From: an uncultured Roseicyclus sp.
Lineage (GTDB): Bacteria; Pseudomonadota; Alphaproteobacteria; Rhodobacterales; Rhodobacteraceae
Direction: 5' to 3'
NCBI GenBank assembly: GCA_947489665.1
Contig: CANLEH010000001.1
Location: 1,584,501-1,648,500 of the forward strand
DNA length: 64,000 bases
Shown here: one piece after another, positions 35,237 through 43,850 of the stretch
How positions within the stretch are numbered: position 1 is the stretch's first letter
Layout: each line of letters opens with the position of its first letter
Position numbers and translations under genes: made by a program
Notes under the pieces: generated by a model
The model's database searches: none
Seen by the model: the letters and a program-made list of their open reading frames with translations, nothing else
Told to the model about the DNA's origin: nothing

Positions 35237-35436
35237 CGGTTTGCCCATTTGACGGGCGAGATGTGCCCAATTGGTCGGAATTGCGTTCATCTGGTCGGAC
35301 TTTTCGCCAAAAATGCGTCCAACTGGTCGCATCTGTCGGTCGTTTCCGTTGACTGGCCCTTGGCTTTTGCTAGCGTGGTCTTGACCATTTGGTCAAAAAG
35401 AAAATGCGCCGCGTGCCGGTGCGGGGGGAGACAGCC
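35237..35436. promoter_or_regulatory. rutR / aminotransferase control region
   Basis: 200 bp between divergent genes. It holds the perfect RutR box (35381-35396) and, nearer to rutR, three TGGTCGSA elements at 35272-35279, 35292-35299 and 35324-35331. The last belongs to the dyad TGCGTCCAACTGGTCGCA (35314-35331), with core CCA-AC-TGG as in a RutR site, and the first overlaps CCAATTGG. They may be weaker RutR sites that autoregulate rutR. Confidence 0.55.
35381..35396. promoter_or_regulatory. Perfect RutR operator box
   Basis: TTGACCA-TT-TGGTCAA is a perfect 7+7 dyad and an exact match to the RutR consensus known from E. coli (TTGACCA-N2-TGGTCAA). It lies 41 bp before the aminotransferase start and 145 bp before rutR, so it should control the long plus-strand operon. 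Confidence 0.88.
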
Positions 35437-36768
35437 ATGGCACTTGACCGTAGCAATCCAGTTCCAAATGACCTGAGCGCGTTTTGGATGCCGTTCACGG
35501 CGAACCGGCAATTCAAGCAGACGCCGCGCATGTTCGTGGGTGCAGACAAGATGCATTACACCACCGCCGATGGCCGGCAGGTGCTGGATGGGACCGCCGG
35601 TTTGTGGTGCTGCAATGCGGGTCACAATCAGCCGCGCATCGTGGAGGCGATCCAGAAGCAGGCGGCGGAGATGGATTACGCGCCCGCGTTCCAGATGGGC
35701 CACCCCAAGGCGTTCGAGTTGGCCAACCGGTTGCGCGACATGGCGCCGGAGCCGTTTGAGCATGTGTTTTACACGAACTCCGGCAGTGAGTCGGTTGAGA
35801 CCGCTTTGAAGATCGCCATCGCCTATCAGCGGGCGATCGGGCAGGGGTCGCGCACACGCCTGATCGGGCGCGAGCGCGGCTATCACGGCGTAAATTTCGG
35901 CGGGATCAGCGTTGGCGGGATCGTGAACAATCGCAAGGTTTTCGGGTCATTGTTGACCGGTGTGGATCATTTGCCCGCGACCCATTTGCCCGATCAGAAC
36001 AGTTACGTGCGCGGCCAGCCGGAACATGGCGCGCACCTGGCCGAGGAATTAGAGCGGATCGTGGCGCTGCACGGGGCCGAGACGATTGCGGCTTGTATCG
36101 TTGAGCCGATGGCGGGCTCCACCGGCGTGTTGATGCCGCCCAAGGGCTATCTGGAACGGCTGCGGGAGATCTGCACCAAGCACGGGATCATCCTGATCTT
36201 TGATGAGGTGATTACCGGGTTCGGGCGGCTTGGCAGCAGCTTTGCGGCGGAGCATTTCAACGTGATGCCCGACCTCATCACCTGCGCCAAGGGGTTGACG
36301 AATGGAGTCATTCCCATGGGGGCCGTGCTGGCGACGAAGGGCATTCACGATGCCTTCATGCAAGGGCCCGAGCATCTGATCGAGTTGTTCCACGGCTATA
36401 CCTATTCGGGCAATCCGATTGCCTCGGCCGCCGGGATCGCGACGCTTGAGACCTACAAGGAAGACGGGTTGTTTGAACGCGCGGCCGAGCTTGCCCCCTA
36501 TTGGGAAGAGGGGCTGCATTCGTTAAAGGGCCTCCCCCATGTCATCGACATCCGGAACATGGGCCTGATCGGCGCGGTGGAGCTGGAGCCGATTGCAGGC
36601 GAGCCGACCAAGCGCGCCTTCCAGGCGTTCCTCGATTGCTACGACAAAAACGTCCTGATCCGGACCACGGGCGACATCATTGCCATGTCCCCGCCGCTGA
36701 TCATCTCGAAATCCGAGATCGACACGTTGTTCGGGACGTTGGGCGATGTGTTGAAGGAGTTGACATAA
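35437..36768 (+). CDS. Beta-alanine (omega-amino acid):pyruvate aminotransferase
   Basis: 443 residues, a class III PLP aminotransferase. FWMPFTANRQFK at the start is typical of omega-amino acid:pyruvate aminotransferases; GTAGLWCCNAGHN, FYTNSGSESVETALKIA, RGYHGVNFGGISVGG, FDEVITGFGRLG and the PLP lysine in TCAKGLTNGVIPMG (about 285) follow. In this operon it would convert beta-alanine, the end product of uracil breakdown, to malonate semialdehyde. The ATG at 35437 has GGGGGAG seven bases upstream. It is the first gene after the perfect RutR box. Confidence 0.93.
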   Translation: MALDRSNPVPNDLSAFWMPFTANRQFKQTPRMFVGADKMHYTTADGRQVLDGTAGLWCCNAGHNQPRIVEAIQKQAAEMDYAPAFQMGHPKAFELANRLRDMAPEPFEHVFYTNSGSESVETALKIAIAYQRAIGQGSRTRLIGRERGYHGVNFGGISVGGIVNNRKVFGSLLTGVDHLPATHLPDQNSYVRGQPEHGAHLAEELERIVALHGAETIAACIVEPMAGSTGVLMPPKGYLERLREICTKHGIILIFDEVITGFGRLGSSFAAEHFNVMPDLITCAKGLTNGVIPMGAVLATKGIHDAFMQGPEHLIELFHGYTYSGNPIASAAGIATLETYKEDGLFERAAELAPYWEEGLHSLKGLPHVIDIRNMGLIGAVELEPIAGEPTKRAFQAFLDCYDKNVLIRTTGDIIAMSPPLIISKSEIDTLFGTLGDVLKELT

Positions 36769-36770
36769 GA

Positions 36771-37061
36771 ATGACAGATATCCCGGAAGAGTTGGGCAGT
36801 AGTTGGGAAGACTTACGGCGGCGGAGTCGTGCGTTGGGAGAGCGACTTGAGCGCGAGGTTTTTGTGGACAGTGGATTCATTTGTTTCGACGTCGACGCGG
36901 TTCGCTACGACGTTGAGCTTTCGAGGTGCAACACACACGAGAAAATTTTGGCATGGGTTCTTCAGCTTAACGAGAAGACCTGGATAGAGCCCCTCCACCT
37001 TGAGCGCTTCATTTTGCTGGCAGTAGAGGCAAATCGTATTCCCTTTGACAGAGATATCTGA
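36771..37061 (+). CDS. Small low-GC protein of unknown function
   Basis: 96 residues (MTDIPEELGSSWEDLRRR start, NRIPFDRDI end), acidic, no signal peptide or membrane helix, with two Cys (FICFD, SRCNT). It starts 3 bp after the aminotransferase stop with GGAG about 11 bases upstream and stops 11 bp before the amidohydrolase gene, so it is embedded in the operon. Its composition is clearly less GC-rich than its neighbours (roughly half G+C by eye) and its codons are mixed, a sign of later insertion. I recognise no family. Confidence 0.6.
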   Translation: MTDIPEELGSSWEDLRRRSRALGERLEREVFVDSGFICFDVDAVRYDVELSRCNTHEKILAWVLQLNEKTWIEPLHLERFILLAVEANRIPFDRDI

Positions 37062-37072
37062 AGGAGCATTCA

Positions 37073-38323
37073 ATGCCAGCCCCCGGCGAGAACATGAAGA
37101 TCAACGGCGAGCGCCTGTGGGACTCGCTGATGGAGATGGCCAAGATCGGCCCTGGTATCGCGGGCGGCAACAACCGCCAAACGCTGACCGATGCGGACAG
37201 CGAGGGGCGACATCTTTTCCAGCGCTGGTGCGAGGACGCGGGCTGCACCATGGGGGTCGATGAGATCGGCAACATGTTCGCGCGGCGCGAAGGGACGGAC
37301 CCCGACGCGTTGCCGGTCTATGTCGGATCGCATCTTGATACGCAGCCCACGGGCGGAAAGTATGACGGGGTTCTGGGTGTGCTCGGCGGATTGGAAATTC
37401 TGCGCACGATGAATGATCTGGGGATCAAGACGAAGCACCCGATTGTTGTGACGAACTGGACCAATGAGGAAGGCACGCGGTATGCTCCCGCGATGCTCGC
37501 CTCGGGCGTTTTTGCGGGCAAGCACACGCTCGAATGGGCCAATGACCGTGTGGATGCGGAGGGCAAGCGGTTTGGCGACGAGTTGGAGCGGATTGGCTGG
37601 AAGGGTACCGAGAAGGTCGGCGATCGAAAGATGCACGCCTTCTTCGAGCTTCATATCGAACAGGGGCCGATCCTCGAGGCCGAGGGCAAGGACATTGGCG
37701 TGGTCACGCACGGGCAGGGCCTGCGCTGGATCGAATGCACGGTGACGGGGAAGGAGAGCCACACAGGCTCCACGCCCATGCATATGCGAAAGAATGCGGG
37801 GCGGGGCCTCGCGCTGATCACCGAGCTGGTGCATGAGATCGCGATGAAGAACCAGCCCAATGCGGTGGGTGCCATCGGGCATATCGATGTCTACCCCAAT
37901 AGCCGCAACATCATTCCGGGCAAGGTCGTGTTCACAATCGACATGCGCACGCACATCCTCGACAAGCTGAACGGCATGGTGGCCGAGCTGATGGAGCGCG
38001 CGCCGAAGTTGTGCGAGGAGATCGGCGTGACCTTCGAGGCCGAGATCGTCGGCCAGTTCGACCCGCCCGCCTTTGATGACACATGTGTCACAGCAATTCG
38101 ACAAGCCGCTGAAAGGCTTGGATATTCGCATATGGATATCGTATCCGGGGCAGGGCACGATGCGTGCTGGATCAATGATGTGGCCCCGACGGCGATGGTG
38201 ATGTGTCCCTGCGTGGACGGCCTGAGCCATAACGAGGCCGAGGAAATAAGCCCCGAATGGGCTGCGGCCGGCACGGATGTTCTGTTCCATGCGGTCGTGG
38301 AAACGGCGGAGATAGTGGAATGA
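37073..38323 (+). CDS. Beta-ureidopropionase / N-carbamoyl amidohydrolase (M20 fold)
   Basis: 416 residues, hydantoinase/carbamoylase family. Two-metal ligands are visible in GSHLDTQPTGGKYDG (His, Asp), NWTNEEGTRY (Glu), ELHIEQGPILE (His) and GLSHNEAEE near the C-terminus (His). The dimerisation lid domain lies between about 215 and 330. In this operon it should hydrolyse N-carbamoyl-beta-alanine to beta-alanine, CO2 and ammonia, after HydA. GAAGGAG precedes the ATG closely. The stop overlaps the next start (ATGA). Confidence 0.93.
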   Translation: MPAPGENMKINGERLWDSLMEMAKIGPGIAGGNNRQTLTDADSEGRHLFQRWCEDAGCTMGVDEIGNMFARREGTDPDALPVYVGSHLDTQPTGGKYDGVLGVLGGLEILRTMNDLGIKTKHPIVVTNWTNEEGTRYAPAMLASGVFAGKHTLEWANDRVDAEGKRFGDELERIGWKGTEKVGDRKMHAFFELHIEQGPILEAEGKDIGVVTHGQGLRWIECTVTGKESHTGSTPMHMRKNAGRGLALITELVHEIAMKNQPNAVGAIGHIDVYPNSRNIIPGKVVFTIDMRTHILDKLNGMVAELMERAPKLCEEIGVTFEAEIVGQFDPPAFDDTCVTAIRQAAERLGYSHMDIVSGAGHDACWINDVAPTAMVMCPCVDGLSHNEAEEISPEWAAAGTDVLFHAVVETAEIVE

Positions 38324-38571
38324 AGTCAGGTATTTGGCTGGCGCTTGGTGCGAGCGTAGCGTTGGCGGGCTGTGTCTCGACCACGCCTGCGGGTCAGTTC
38401 GAAGAGGGCCTTCCGGAAGAGGTGCTGGCGCTGGTGGCGCCGGGGCAGGATGTCAATTCGGTCCGGTTGGAGGCTGACGGGTGCTACTGGTATCTGCACA
38501 ACGGCCCGGTCGAGAGCACCTACCTGCCGCTTTTGACACGCGACCAGCGGATGATTTGCGTGACGGCATAA
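38320..38571 (+). CDS. Small lipoprotein in the pyrimidine operon
   Basis: 83 residues. A lipoprotein signal ends in the lipobox LAGC (Cys about 18), and the mature part of 65 residues has two further Cys (DGCYW, MICVT) that could pair. It overlaps the beta-ureidopropionase stop by ATGA and is followed after 23 bp by hydA. It is not part of any described uracil pathway; a role near the ABC importer in the periplasm is possible. No known domain. Confidence 0.78.
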   Translation: MKSGIWLALGASVALAGCVSTTPAGQFEEGLPEEVLALVAPGQDVNSVRLEADGCYWYLHNGPVESTYLPLLTRDQRMICVTA

Positions 38572-38594
38572 GGGTTTAACCAACGGGGGATCGT

Positions 38595-40058
38595 ATGAGC
38601 AAGGTGATCAAGGGCGGCACGATTGTGACCGCTGACCGCCAATGGCAGGCGGATGTGCTGATCGAGGGCGAGAAGATCGCGGAGATTGGCGAGAACCTTT
38701 CGGGAGACGAGGTGATCGACGCCTCGGACGCCTATGTGATCCCCGGCGGGATTGACCCGCACACCCATCTTGAGATGCCGTTCATGGGCACCACGGCGGC
38801 GGAGACATTCGAGACCGGGACGTTTGCGGCCGCGGCGGGCGGGACCACAATGCTGGTCGATTTCTGCCTGCCCGGTGAGGATGGCAGCCTGCTGAACGCC
38901 ATCGACGAATGGGACCGGAAGTCGAAGGACCAGATCTGCGTCGATATCTCGTACCACATGGCGATCACTGGCTGGAATGAGAGTATTTTCAACGAGATGG
39001 AAGCCGTTGTTAAAGAGCGCGGCATCAACACCTTCAAGCATTTCATGGCCTACAAAGGCGCGCTGATGATCGAGGATGACGAGATGTTCGCCTCCTTCAA
39101 GCGCTGTGCCGAGCTTGGTGCGCTGCCTTTGGTCCATGCCGAGAACGGCGACATCGTGCAGGAGCTTCAGCAGAAGTATCTGGCCGAGGGTGTGTTCGGG
39201 CCGGAGGGCCATGCCTATAGCCGCCCGCCCGAGGTTGAGGGCGAGGCCGCGAACCGGGCGATCATGATCGCCGATGCGGCAGGAACACCTTTGTACATCG
39301 TGCATGTGTCCTGCGAGCAGGCGCATGAGGCGATCCGACGGGCACGGCAGAAGGGGATGCGCGTCTATGGTGAGCCGCTGATCCAGCACCTGACGTTGGA
39401 TGAAAGCGAGTATTTCAACAAGGATTGGCAGTATGCGGCGCGGCGGGTGATGTCGCCGCCGTTCCGGTCGAAAGACCATCAGGATGGGCTATGGAACGGG
39501 CTCGCGGCGGGGTCGTTGCAGGTGGTGGCGACGGACCATGCGGCGTTCACCGATGAGCAGAAGCGCATGGGTGTCGATAACTTCGCGATGATCCCCAACG
39601 GGACCGGCGGGCTTGAGGAGCGGATGGCGATGCTCTGGACGCGCGGCGTTGAGACGGGCCGCCTGACGCCGGAGGAGTTCGTGGCGGTGACGTCCTCGAA
39701 CATCGCGAAGATCCTGAACATCTACCCGATGAAGGGCGGGATCAACGTGGGCGGCGACGCCGATGTGGTGGTCTGGGACCCGAAACTGGGGCGGACGATT
39801 TCGACGGCGACGGCGAAATCTATCCTTGATTACAATGTGTTCGAGGGGATGGAGGTGAGCGCCTCGCCTCGATTTACGCTGTCGCGCGGGGACGTTGTGT
39901 GGGCTGCCGGGCAGAATTCCCAGCCGCAGCCCGGGCGTGGGCGCTTCGTGAATCGGCCCCCGGCGGCGAGCCCGTCGCAGGCGTTGAGCAAGTGGAAGGC
40001 GCTGAACACCCCGCGCAAGATTGAGCGCGATCCGTTGAACATTCCGGCAGGGGTTTGA
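38595..40058 (+). CDS. hydA: Dihydropyrimidinase / D-hydantoinase
   Basis: 487 residues, cyclic amidohydrolase. It hydrolyses dihydrouracil or dihydrothymine to the N-carbamoyl-beta-amino acid. Zinc ligands: DPHTHLEMPF (about 57-59), the carbamylated Lys in FKHFMAYKGAL (about 153), PLVHAENGD, LYIVHVSCEQA and VVATDHAAF. The C-terminal tail (NRPPAASPSQ onward) is typical of dihydropyrimidinases. It lies centrally in the RutR-controlled operon and provides the step between PreTA and the ureidopropionase. Confidence 0.96.
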   Translation: MSKVIKGGTIVTADRQWQADVLIEGEKIAEIGENLSGDEVIDASDAYVIPGGIDPHTHLEMPFMGTTAAETFETGTFAAAAGGTTMLVDFCLPGEDGSLLNAIDEWDRKSKDQICVDISYHMAITGWNESIFNEMEAVVKERGINTFKHFMAYKGALMIEDDEMFASFKRCAELGALPLVHAENGDIVQELQQKYLAEGVFGPEGHAYSRPPEVEGEAANRAIMIADAAGTPLYIVHVSCEQAHEAIRRARQKGMRVYGEPLIQHLTLDESEYFNKDWQYAARRVMSPPFRSKDHQDGLWNGLAAGSLQVVATDHAAFTDEQKRMGVDNFAMIPNGTGGLEERMAMLWTRGVETGRLTPEEFVAVTSSNIAKILNIYPMKGGINVGGDADVVVWDPKLGRTISTATAKSILDYNVFEGMEVSASPRFTLSRGDVVWAAGQNSQPQPGRGRFVNRPPAASPSQALSKWKALNTPRKIERDPLNIPAGV

Positions 40059-40059
40059 G

Positions 40060-40758
40060 TTGCCAGTCGCACTGGTCATAGGGGGCGGCTCCGGCATGGG
40101 AGCCGATAGCGCCCGCGCGCTTGCGGCGGCAGGGTTTGACGTTGGCGTGATGTCCTCCTCGGGGAAGGGTGAGGCCCTTGGGAACGAGTTGGGCGGACTT
40201 GGATTTACCGGAACAAACCAATCCATCCCAGACATCCAGGCGTTTGTGGACGCGGCGATGGCAAAGTGGGGCCGGATCGACGCGCTGGTGAACTCTGCTG
40301 GTCATGGGCCGCGCGACGATGTGCTCGCGCTGACGGACGAGCAATGGCACACGGGCATGGACGTCTACATGATGCCCACGATCCGGGCGGCGCGGATCGT
40401 GACCCCGATCATGACGGCCGCTGGTGGCGGAACGATCGTCAATATCTCGACCTTTGCGGCGTTCGAGCCAGACCCGGTGTTTCCGACATCGGGCGTCGCG
40501 CGGGCGGGGCTTGCGGCTTACACGAAACTATTTGCAGACAAGTTTGCGAGTCAAAACGTGCGCATGAACAATGTCTTGCCGGGCTTCATCGACTCGCTAC
40601 CGGAAAAGGAAGAATTCCGTCCGCGTGTGCCGTTGGGTCGTTACGGCAGCAGCCGCAATGAGATCGGCGAAACCGTTGCATTTCTGTGCGGTCCCGGCGG
40701 TGCCTATATCACCGGCCAGAATATCCGTGTCGATGGGGGCATAACGCGCCACGTATGA
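40060..40758 (+). CDS. Atypical SDR-family protein
   Basis: 232 residues, Rossmann fold of the short-chain dehydrogenase type (VIGGGSGMGADSARALAAAG; NSAGHG; NVLPGFIDS; ITGQNIRVDGGITRH). The catalytic YxxxK motif is replaced by SGVAR and the usual NISS by NIST, as in the BKR-like SDR subgroup that lacks the standard tetrad. By position it might act on malonate semialdehyde, the job YdfG does in E. coli, but the altered site makes this uncertain. TTG start at 40060 with AGGGG six bases upstream. It overlaps the ABC ATPase gene (ATGA). Confidence 0.82.
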   Translation: MPVALVIGGGSGMGADSARALAAAGFDVGVMSSSGKGEALGNELGGLGFTGTNQSIPDIQAFVDAAMAKWGRIDALVNSAGHGPRDDVLALTDEQWHTGMDVYMMPTIRAARIVTPIMTAAGGGTIVNISTFAAFEPDPVFPTSGVARAGLAAYTKLFADKFASQNVRMNNVLPGFIDSLPEKEEFRPRVPLGRYGSSRNEIGETVAFLCGPGGAYITGQNIRVDGGITRHV

Positions 40759-41531
40759 CTGTCATTTCCGCTAATTCTCTAGACCTTACGTTCCAGACGA
40801 ATGATGGCTCGGTGCAGGCTCTAAGCAATGTGTCCTTGGACATCGAAAAGGGCGATTTCGTCTCGTTCATCGGGCCGTCGGGGTGCGGGAAGACGACGTT
40901 TTTGCGGGTGATTGCAGCGTTGGAGCAGCCGACCGGCGGGACTGTGTCCGTCAATGGGATGACACCCGATGAGGCGCGGAAAGCGCGCGCCTACGGGTAT
41001 GTGTTTCAGGCGGCAGGGCTTTATCCGTGGCGGACGATTGAAAAGAACATCAAGCTGCCGTTGGAGATCATGGGCTACACCGCCAAGGACCAGCAGGATC
41101 GCGTGAACCACGTCTTGCAACTTGTTGATCTGGAAGGATTTGGGAAGAAATTCCCGTGGCAGCTTTCGGGAGGGATGCAGCAGCGGGCCTCGATTGCGCG
41201 GGCCCTCGCTTTCGATGCGGACATCCTTTTGATGGACGAGCCTTTTGGCGCGCTGGATGAGATCGTGCGGGACCGTTTGAACGAGGAGCTTCTGAAGCTT
41301 TGGGCGCGGACGGAGAAGACGATTGGGTTTGTGACGCACTCGATCCCTGAGGCGGTTTATTTGAGCACCAAGATCGTCGTCATGTCGCCCCGTCCCGGGC
41401 GCATCACTGATGTGATCGAAAGCGATCTGCCGCGGGAACGGCCTCTCGATATCCGGGACACACCGGAATTCCTAGCACTGGCGCATAGGGTGCGGGAAGG
41501 GCTGCGCGAGGGGCATGCCTATGACGAATGA
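40755..41531 (+). CDS. ABC transporter ATP-binding protein (nitrate/taurine/HMP type)
   Basis: 258 residues. Walker A GPSGCGKTT (about 36-44), Q-loop YVFQAAGLYPW, signature LSGGMQQRASIARAL, Walker B ILLMDEPFGALDE and the switch His in VTHSIPEAVYLS. The family (SsuB/TauB/ThiZ-like) energises uptake with NMT1-type binding proteins, matching the permeases and binding protein downstream. Presumed substrate: uracil, thymine, dihydropyrimidine or a hydantoin. A GNAT gene separates it from the permeases. Confidence 0.93.
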   Translation: MTVISANSLDLTFQTNDGSVQALSNVSLDIEKGDFVSFIGPSGCGKTTFLRVIAALEQPTGGTVSVNGMTPDEARKARAYGYVFQAAGLYPWRTIEKNIKLPLEIMGYTAKDQQDRVNHVLQLVDLEGFGKKFPWQLSGGMQQRASIARALAFDADILLMDEPFGALDEIVRDRLNEELLKLWARTEKTIGFVTHSIPEAVYLSTKIVVMSPRPGRITDVIESDLPRERPLDIRDTPEFLALAHRVREGLREGHAYDE

Positions 41532-41964
41532 GGGGCCAGTGATCCGGCGGGCAGAGGCGCGAGACACGGACGCTTGCGCAGACATCCTCAACGATTGGAT
41601 CGACGGTCGGGCGTGGATGCCTCGGGTGCATTCGGTACAGGCGGTGCGAGATTTCTACCGCGATTTCGTGTTCGTGAAGCGCGATCTCTATGTGGCGGGT
41701 GACCGGCCGGTAGGTTTCATGGCGCTGGACCGGGACGAGGATTATGTGACCGCCCTATATGTCGCCGCGCCGGGCAAGGGGTTGGGCAAACGCTTCCTCG
41801 ATTTTGCCAAGTCGGGGCGGGATGTGCTGCGTCTGTGGACGTTTCAGGCCAACTTGGCGGCGCAAAGGTTTTATCGGCGCGAGGGCTTCATGGAGGAGCG
41901 GCGCACGGACGGCGACAATGAAGAGGGGTTGCCGGATATCCTGTTTCGGTGGGAGGCGGCATGA
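41521..41964 (+). CDS. GNAT-family N-acetyltransferase inside the ABC operon
   Basis: 147 residues. GNAT motifs: VIRRAEARDTDACADILNDW at the start, VTALYVAAPGKGLGKRFLDFA (acetyl-CoA loop) and LWTFQANLAAQRFYRREGF near the end. The ATG at 41521 has GAGGGG seven bases upstream; ATG 41515 is too close to it. It overlaps the ATPase gene and the first permease gene, so all are co-translated. It may acetylate an amino-containing breakdown product, but nothing in the sequence shows which. Confidence 0.85.
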   Translation: MTNEGPVIRRAEARDTDACADILNDWIDGRAWMPRVHSVQAVRDFYRDFVFVKRDLYVAGDRPVGFMALDRDEDYVTALYVAAPGKGLGKRFLDFAKSGRDVLRLWTFQANLAAQRFYRREGFMEERRTDGDNEEGLPDILFRWEAA

Positions 41965-42911
41965 GCGTGGCTGAGGCCCAAGCCCCGCCTTGCGCCTTCT
42001 GCATGGCGATGCGGCGGATCTCTATGGCGGTGCTTCCGGTGCTGACGGTGGTGAGTGTGATCGTGGCGATCTGGTATGGCGGCGCGTATCTGATGAACCG
42101 TTGGGTGACTTTGGATACCGCGCAGCGGCAGGGTGTTGAGCTGACGTTCAATGAGCTCTTTGCGGACACGATGGCGCAGGAGCGCCCGCGCTTGCCCGCG
42201 CCCCATCAGGTGGCGGCGGAGTTGTGGAACACGACGGCGGGCGAAGAGCTGTTCCGTGAGCGCCGGGGGGAGTTGCGCCCCAATCCGCGCAATCTGCTGT
42301 TCCATGCCTATCAGACGCTTGCGCCGACCTTGCTGGGGTTTGTGATTGGGTCATTGGCCGGGCTGCTGCTGGCCATCGGGATCGTGCACAACCGGGCGAT
42401 GGACCTGAGTGTGATGCCTTGGGCGATTGCCTCTCAGACGATCCCGATCCTCGCGGTTGCGCCCATCGTGATTGTGGTGCTGAACGCGGTCGGGCTGACG
42501 GGTGTGGTGCCGAAATCGCTGATCTCGGCCTATCTGAGTTTCTTCCCGGTGGTTGTCGGAATGGTGAAAGGGCTGCGCAGCCCGGGGGCCATAGATCTGG
42601 ACCTGCTGCGGACCTATTCGGCGAGCCGGACCGAGACGTTGTTCAAGCTGCGCCTGCCTGCCTCGGTGCCGTTTCTGTTTGCCTCACTCAAGGTGGGGAT
42701 TGCGGCGGCATTGGTGGGGACCATTGTGGCGGAGTTGCCGACGGGCGCGCGGTTCGGGCTGGGCGCGCGGCTGTTGACGGGGAGTTATTACGGACAGACG
42801 ATCCAGATCTGGAGCGCGCTGTTCATGGCGGCGATTTGTGCGGCCATTTTGGTTGCGATCCTGGGCTTGATCGAGCGGGCGACGCTGCGGCGCATGGGGT
42901 TGAACCGATGA
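41961..42911 (+). CDS. ABC transporter permease 1
   Basis: 316 residues. A membrane helix at about 23-45 is followed by a large periplasmic insert (about 46-120), then the BPD_transp_1 permease domain with about five helices (TLAPTLLGFVIGSLAGLLLA onward) and the EAA-like loop DLLRTYSASRTETLFKLRLPASVPFL that contacts the ATPase. The N-terminus has an unusual CAFC pair. It starts at the stop of the GNAT gene (ATGA overlap) and overlaps permease 2 in the same way. Confidence 0.92.
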   Translation: MSVAEAQAPPCAFCMAMRRISMAVLPVLTVVSVIVAIWYGGAYLMNRWVTLDTAQRQGVELTFNELFADTMAQERPRLPAPHQVAAELWNTTAGEELFRERRGELRPNPRNLLFHAYQTLAPTLLGFVIGSLAGLLLAIGIVHNRAMDLSVMPWAIASQTIPILAVAPIVIVVLNAVGLTGVVPKSLISAYLSFFPVVVGMVKGLRSPGAIDLDLLRTYSASRTETLFKLRLPASVPFLFASLKVGIAAALVGTIVAELPTGARFGLGARLLTGSYYGQTIQIWSALFMAAICAAILVAILGLIERATLRRMGLNR

Positions 42912-43816
42912 ATGCGGCTTTGAGGAATATCCCGATCTTGCCTGTGGCGGCTGTCGTCGTGCTGGTCTTCGCCGGGTTCTACGACTTGCGGCTCTGGGTA
43001 TTGTTGGCGGTATGGCTGGGGGCCTGGTACATCAACACGCGGCTTGCGCGCAGCGATGGGCCGGTCGCGGCGCTCTGGGTGCCCGTGATCTTTGGCCTGA
43101 CCTTGGTGGGCCTGTGGGAACTGACCGTGCGCCTTTACGAGGTCAGCCCGGTCATCCTACCCGCGCCGTCGGCCATCGCGGTGGCGTTTGCGCAGAACAC
43201 CGACATTCTGTGGGCAGACTTCGTGCAGACCATCCTGAAGGGCGCGTTGGTGGGCTATGTCATCGGCTGCGGGGCGGCGTTTCTGGTGGCGTTGGCGGTC
43301 GACCGTTCGCCCTTTTTGCAAAAGGGCATGTTGCCGGTGGGCAGCTTCCTTGCGGCCTTGCCGATTGTGGGCACCGCGCCGATTTTCGTGATGTGGCTGG
43401 GGTTTGGCCCGGCCTCAAAAGCGGCGGTGGTCGTCGCGATGGTGTTCTTCCCGATGCTGGTGAACGCGGTTGAGGGGCTGAAGGCGTCTGACAAGATGCA
43501 GCGCGACCTGATGCACACCTATGCGGCGTCTTACTGGCAGAGCCTGGTGAAATTGCGCCTGCCCACGGCATTGCCGTTCCTGTTCAACGGGTTGAAAATT
43601 TGCACAACCCTTGCGCTGATCGGTGCTATCGTTGCTGAATTCTTTGGCTCTCCGACCGTTGGGATGGGCTTTCGCATAAAGATTGAGGTCGGACGGCTGG
43701 CGATGGATGTCGTCTGGGCCGAGATTACTGTCGCGGCCCTGGCGGGCACGGGGTTTTACGGGCTTATGACGCTATTGGAGCGGCAACTGACATTCTGGCA
43801 CCCGTCACAAAGATAG
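42908..43816 (+). CDS. ABC transporter permease 2
   Basis: 302 residues. Two N-terminal hydrophobic segments (about 10-45) and one at about 55-75 precede the permease domain. It carries ILPAPSAIAVAF, the conserved GSFLAALPIVGTAPIFVMWLG and the EAA loop DLMHTYAASYWQSLVKLRLP. With permease 1 it forms the heterodimeric pore. Start ATG 42908 overlaps the stop of permease 1 (ATGA). Confidence 0.92.
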   Translation: MNAALRNIPILPVAAVVVLVFAGFYDLRLWVLLAVWLGAWYINTRLARSDGPVAALWVPVIFGLTLVGLWELTVRLYEVSPVILPAPSAIAVAFAQNTDILWADFVQTILKGALVGYVIGCGAAFLVALAVDRSPFLQKGMLPVGSFLAALPIVGTAPIFVMWLGFGPASKAAVVVAMVFFPMLVNAVEGLKASDKMQRDLMHTYAASYWQSLVKLRLPTALPFLFNGLKICTTLALIGAIVAEFFGSPTVGMGFRIKIEVGRLAMDVVWAEITVAALAGTGFYGLMTLLERQLTFWHPSQR

Positions 43817-43850
43817 GGCCACCTTGACTACCAACCTGGAGGGAAAAACG

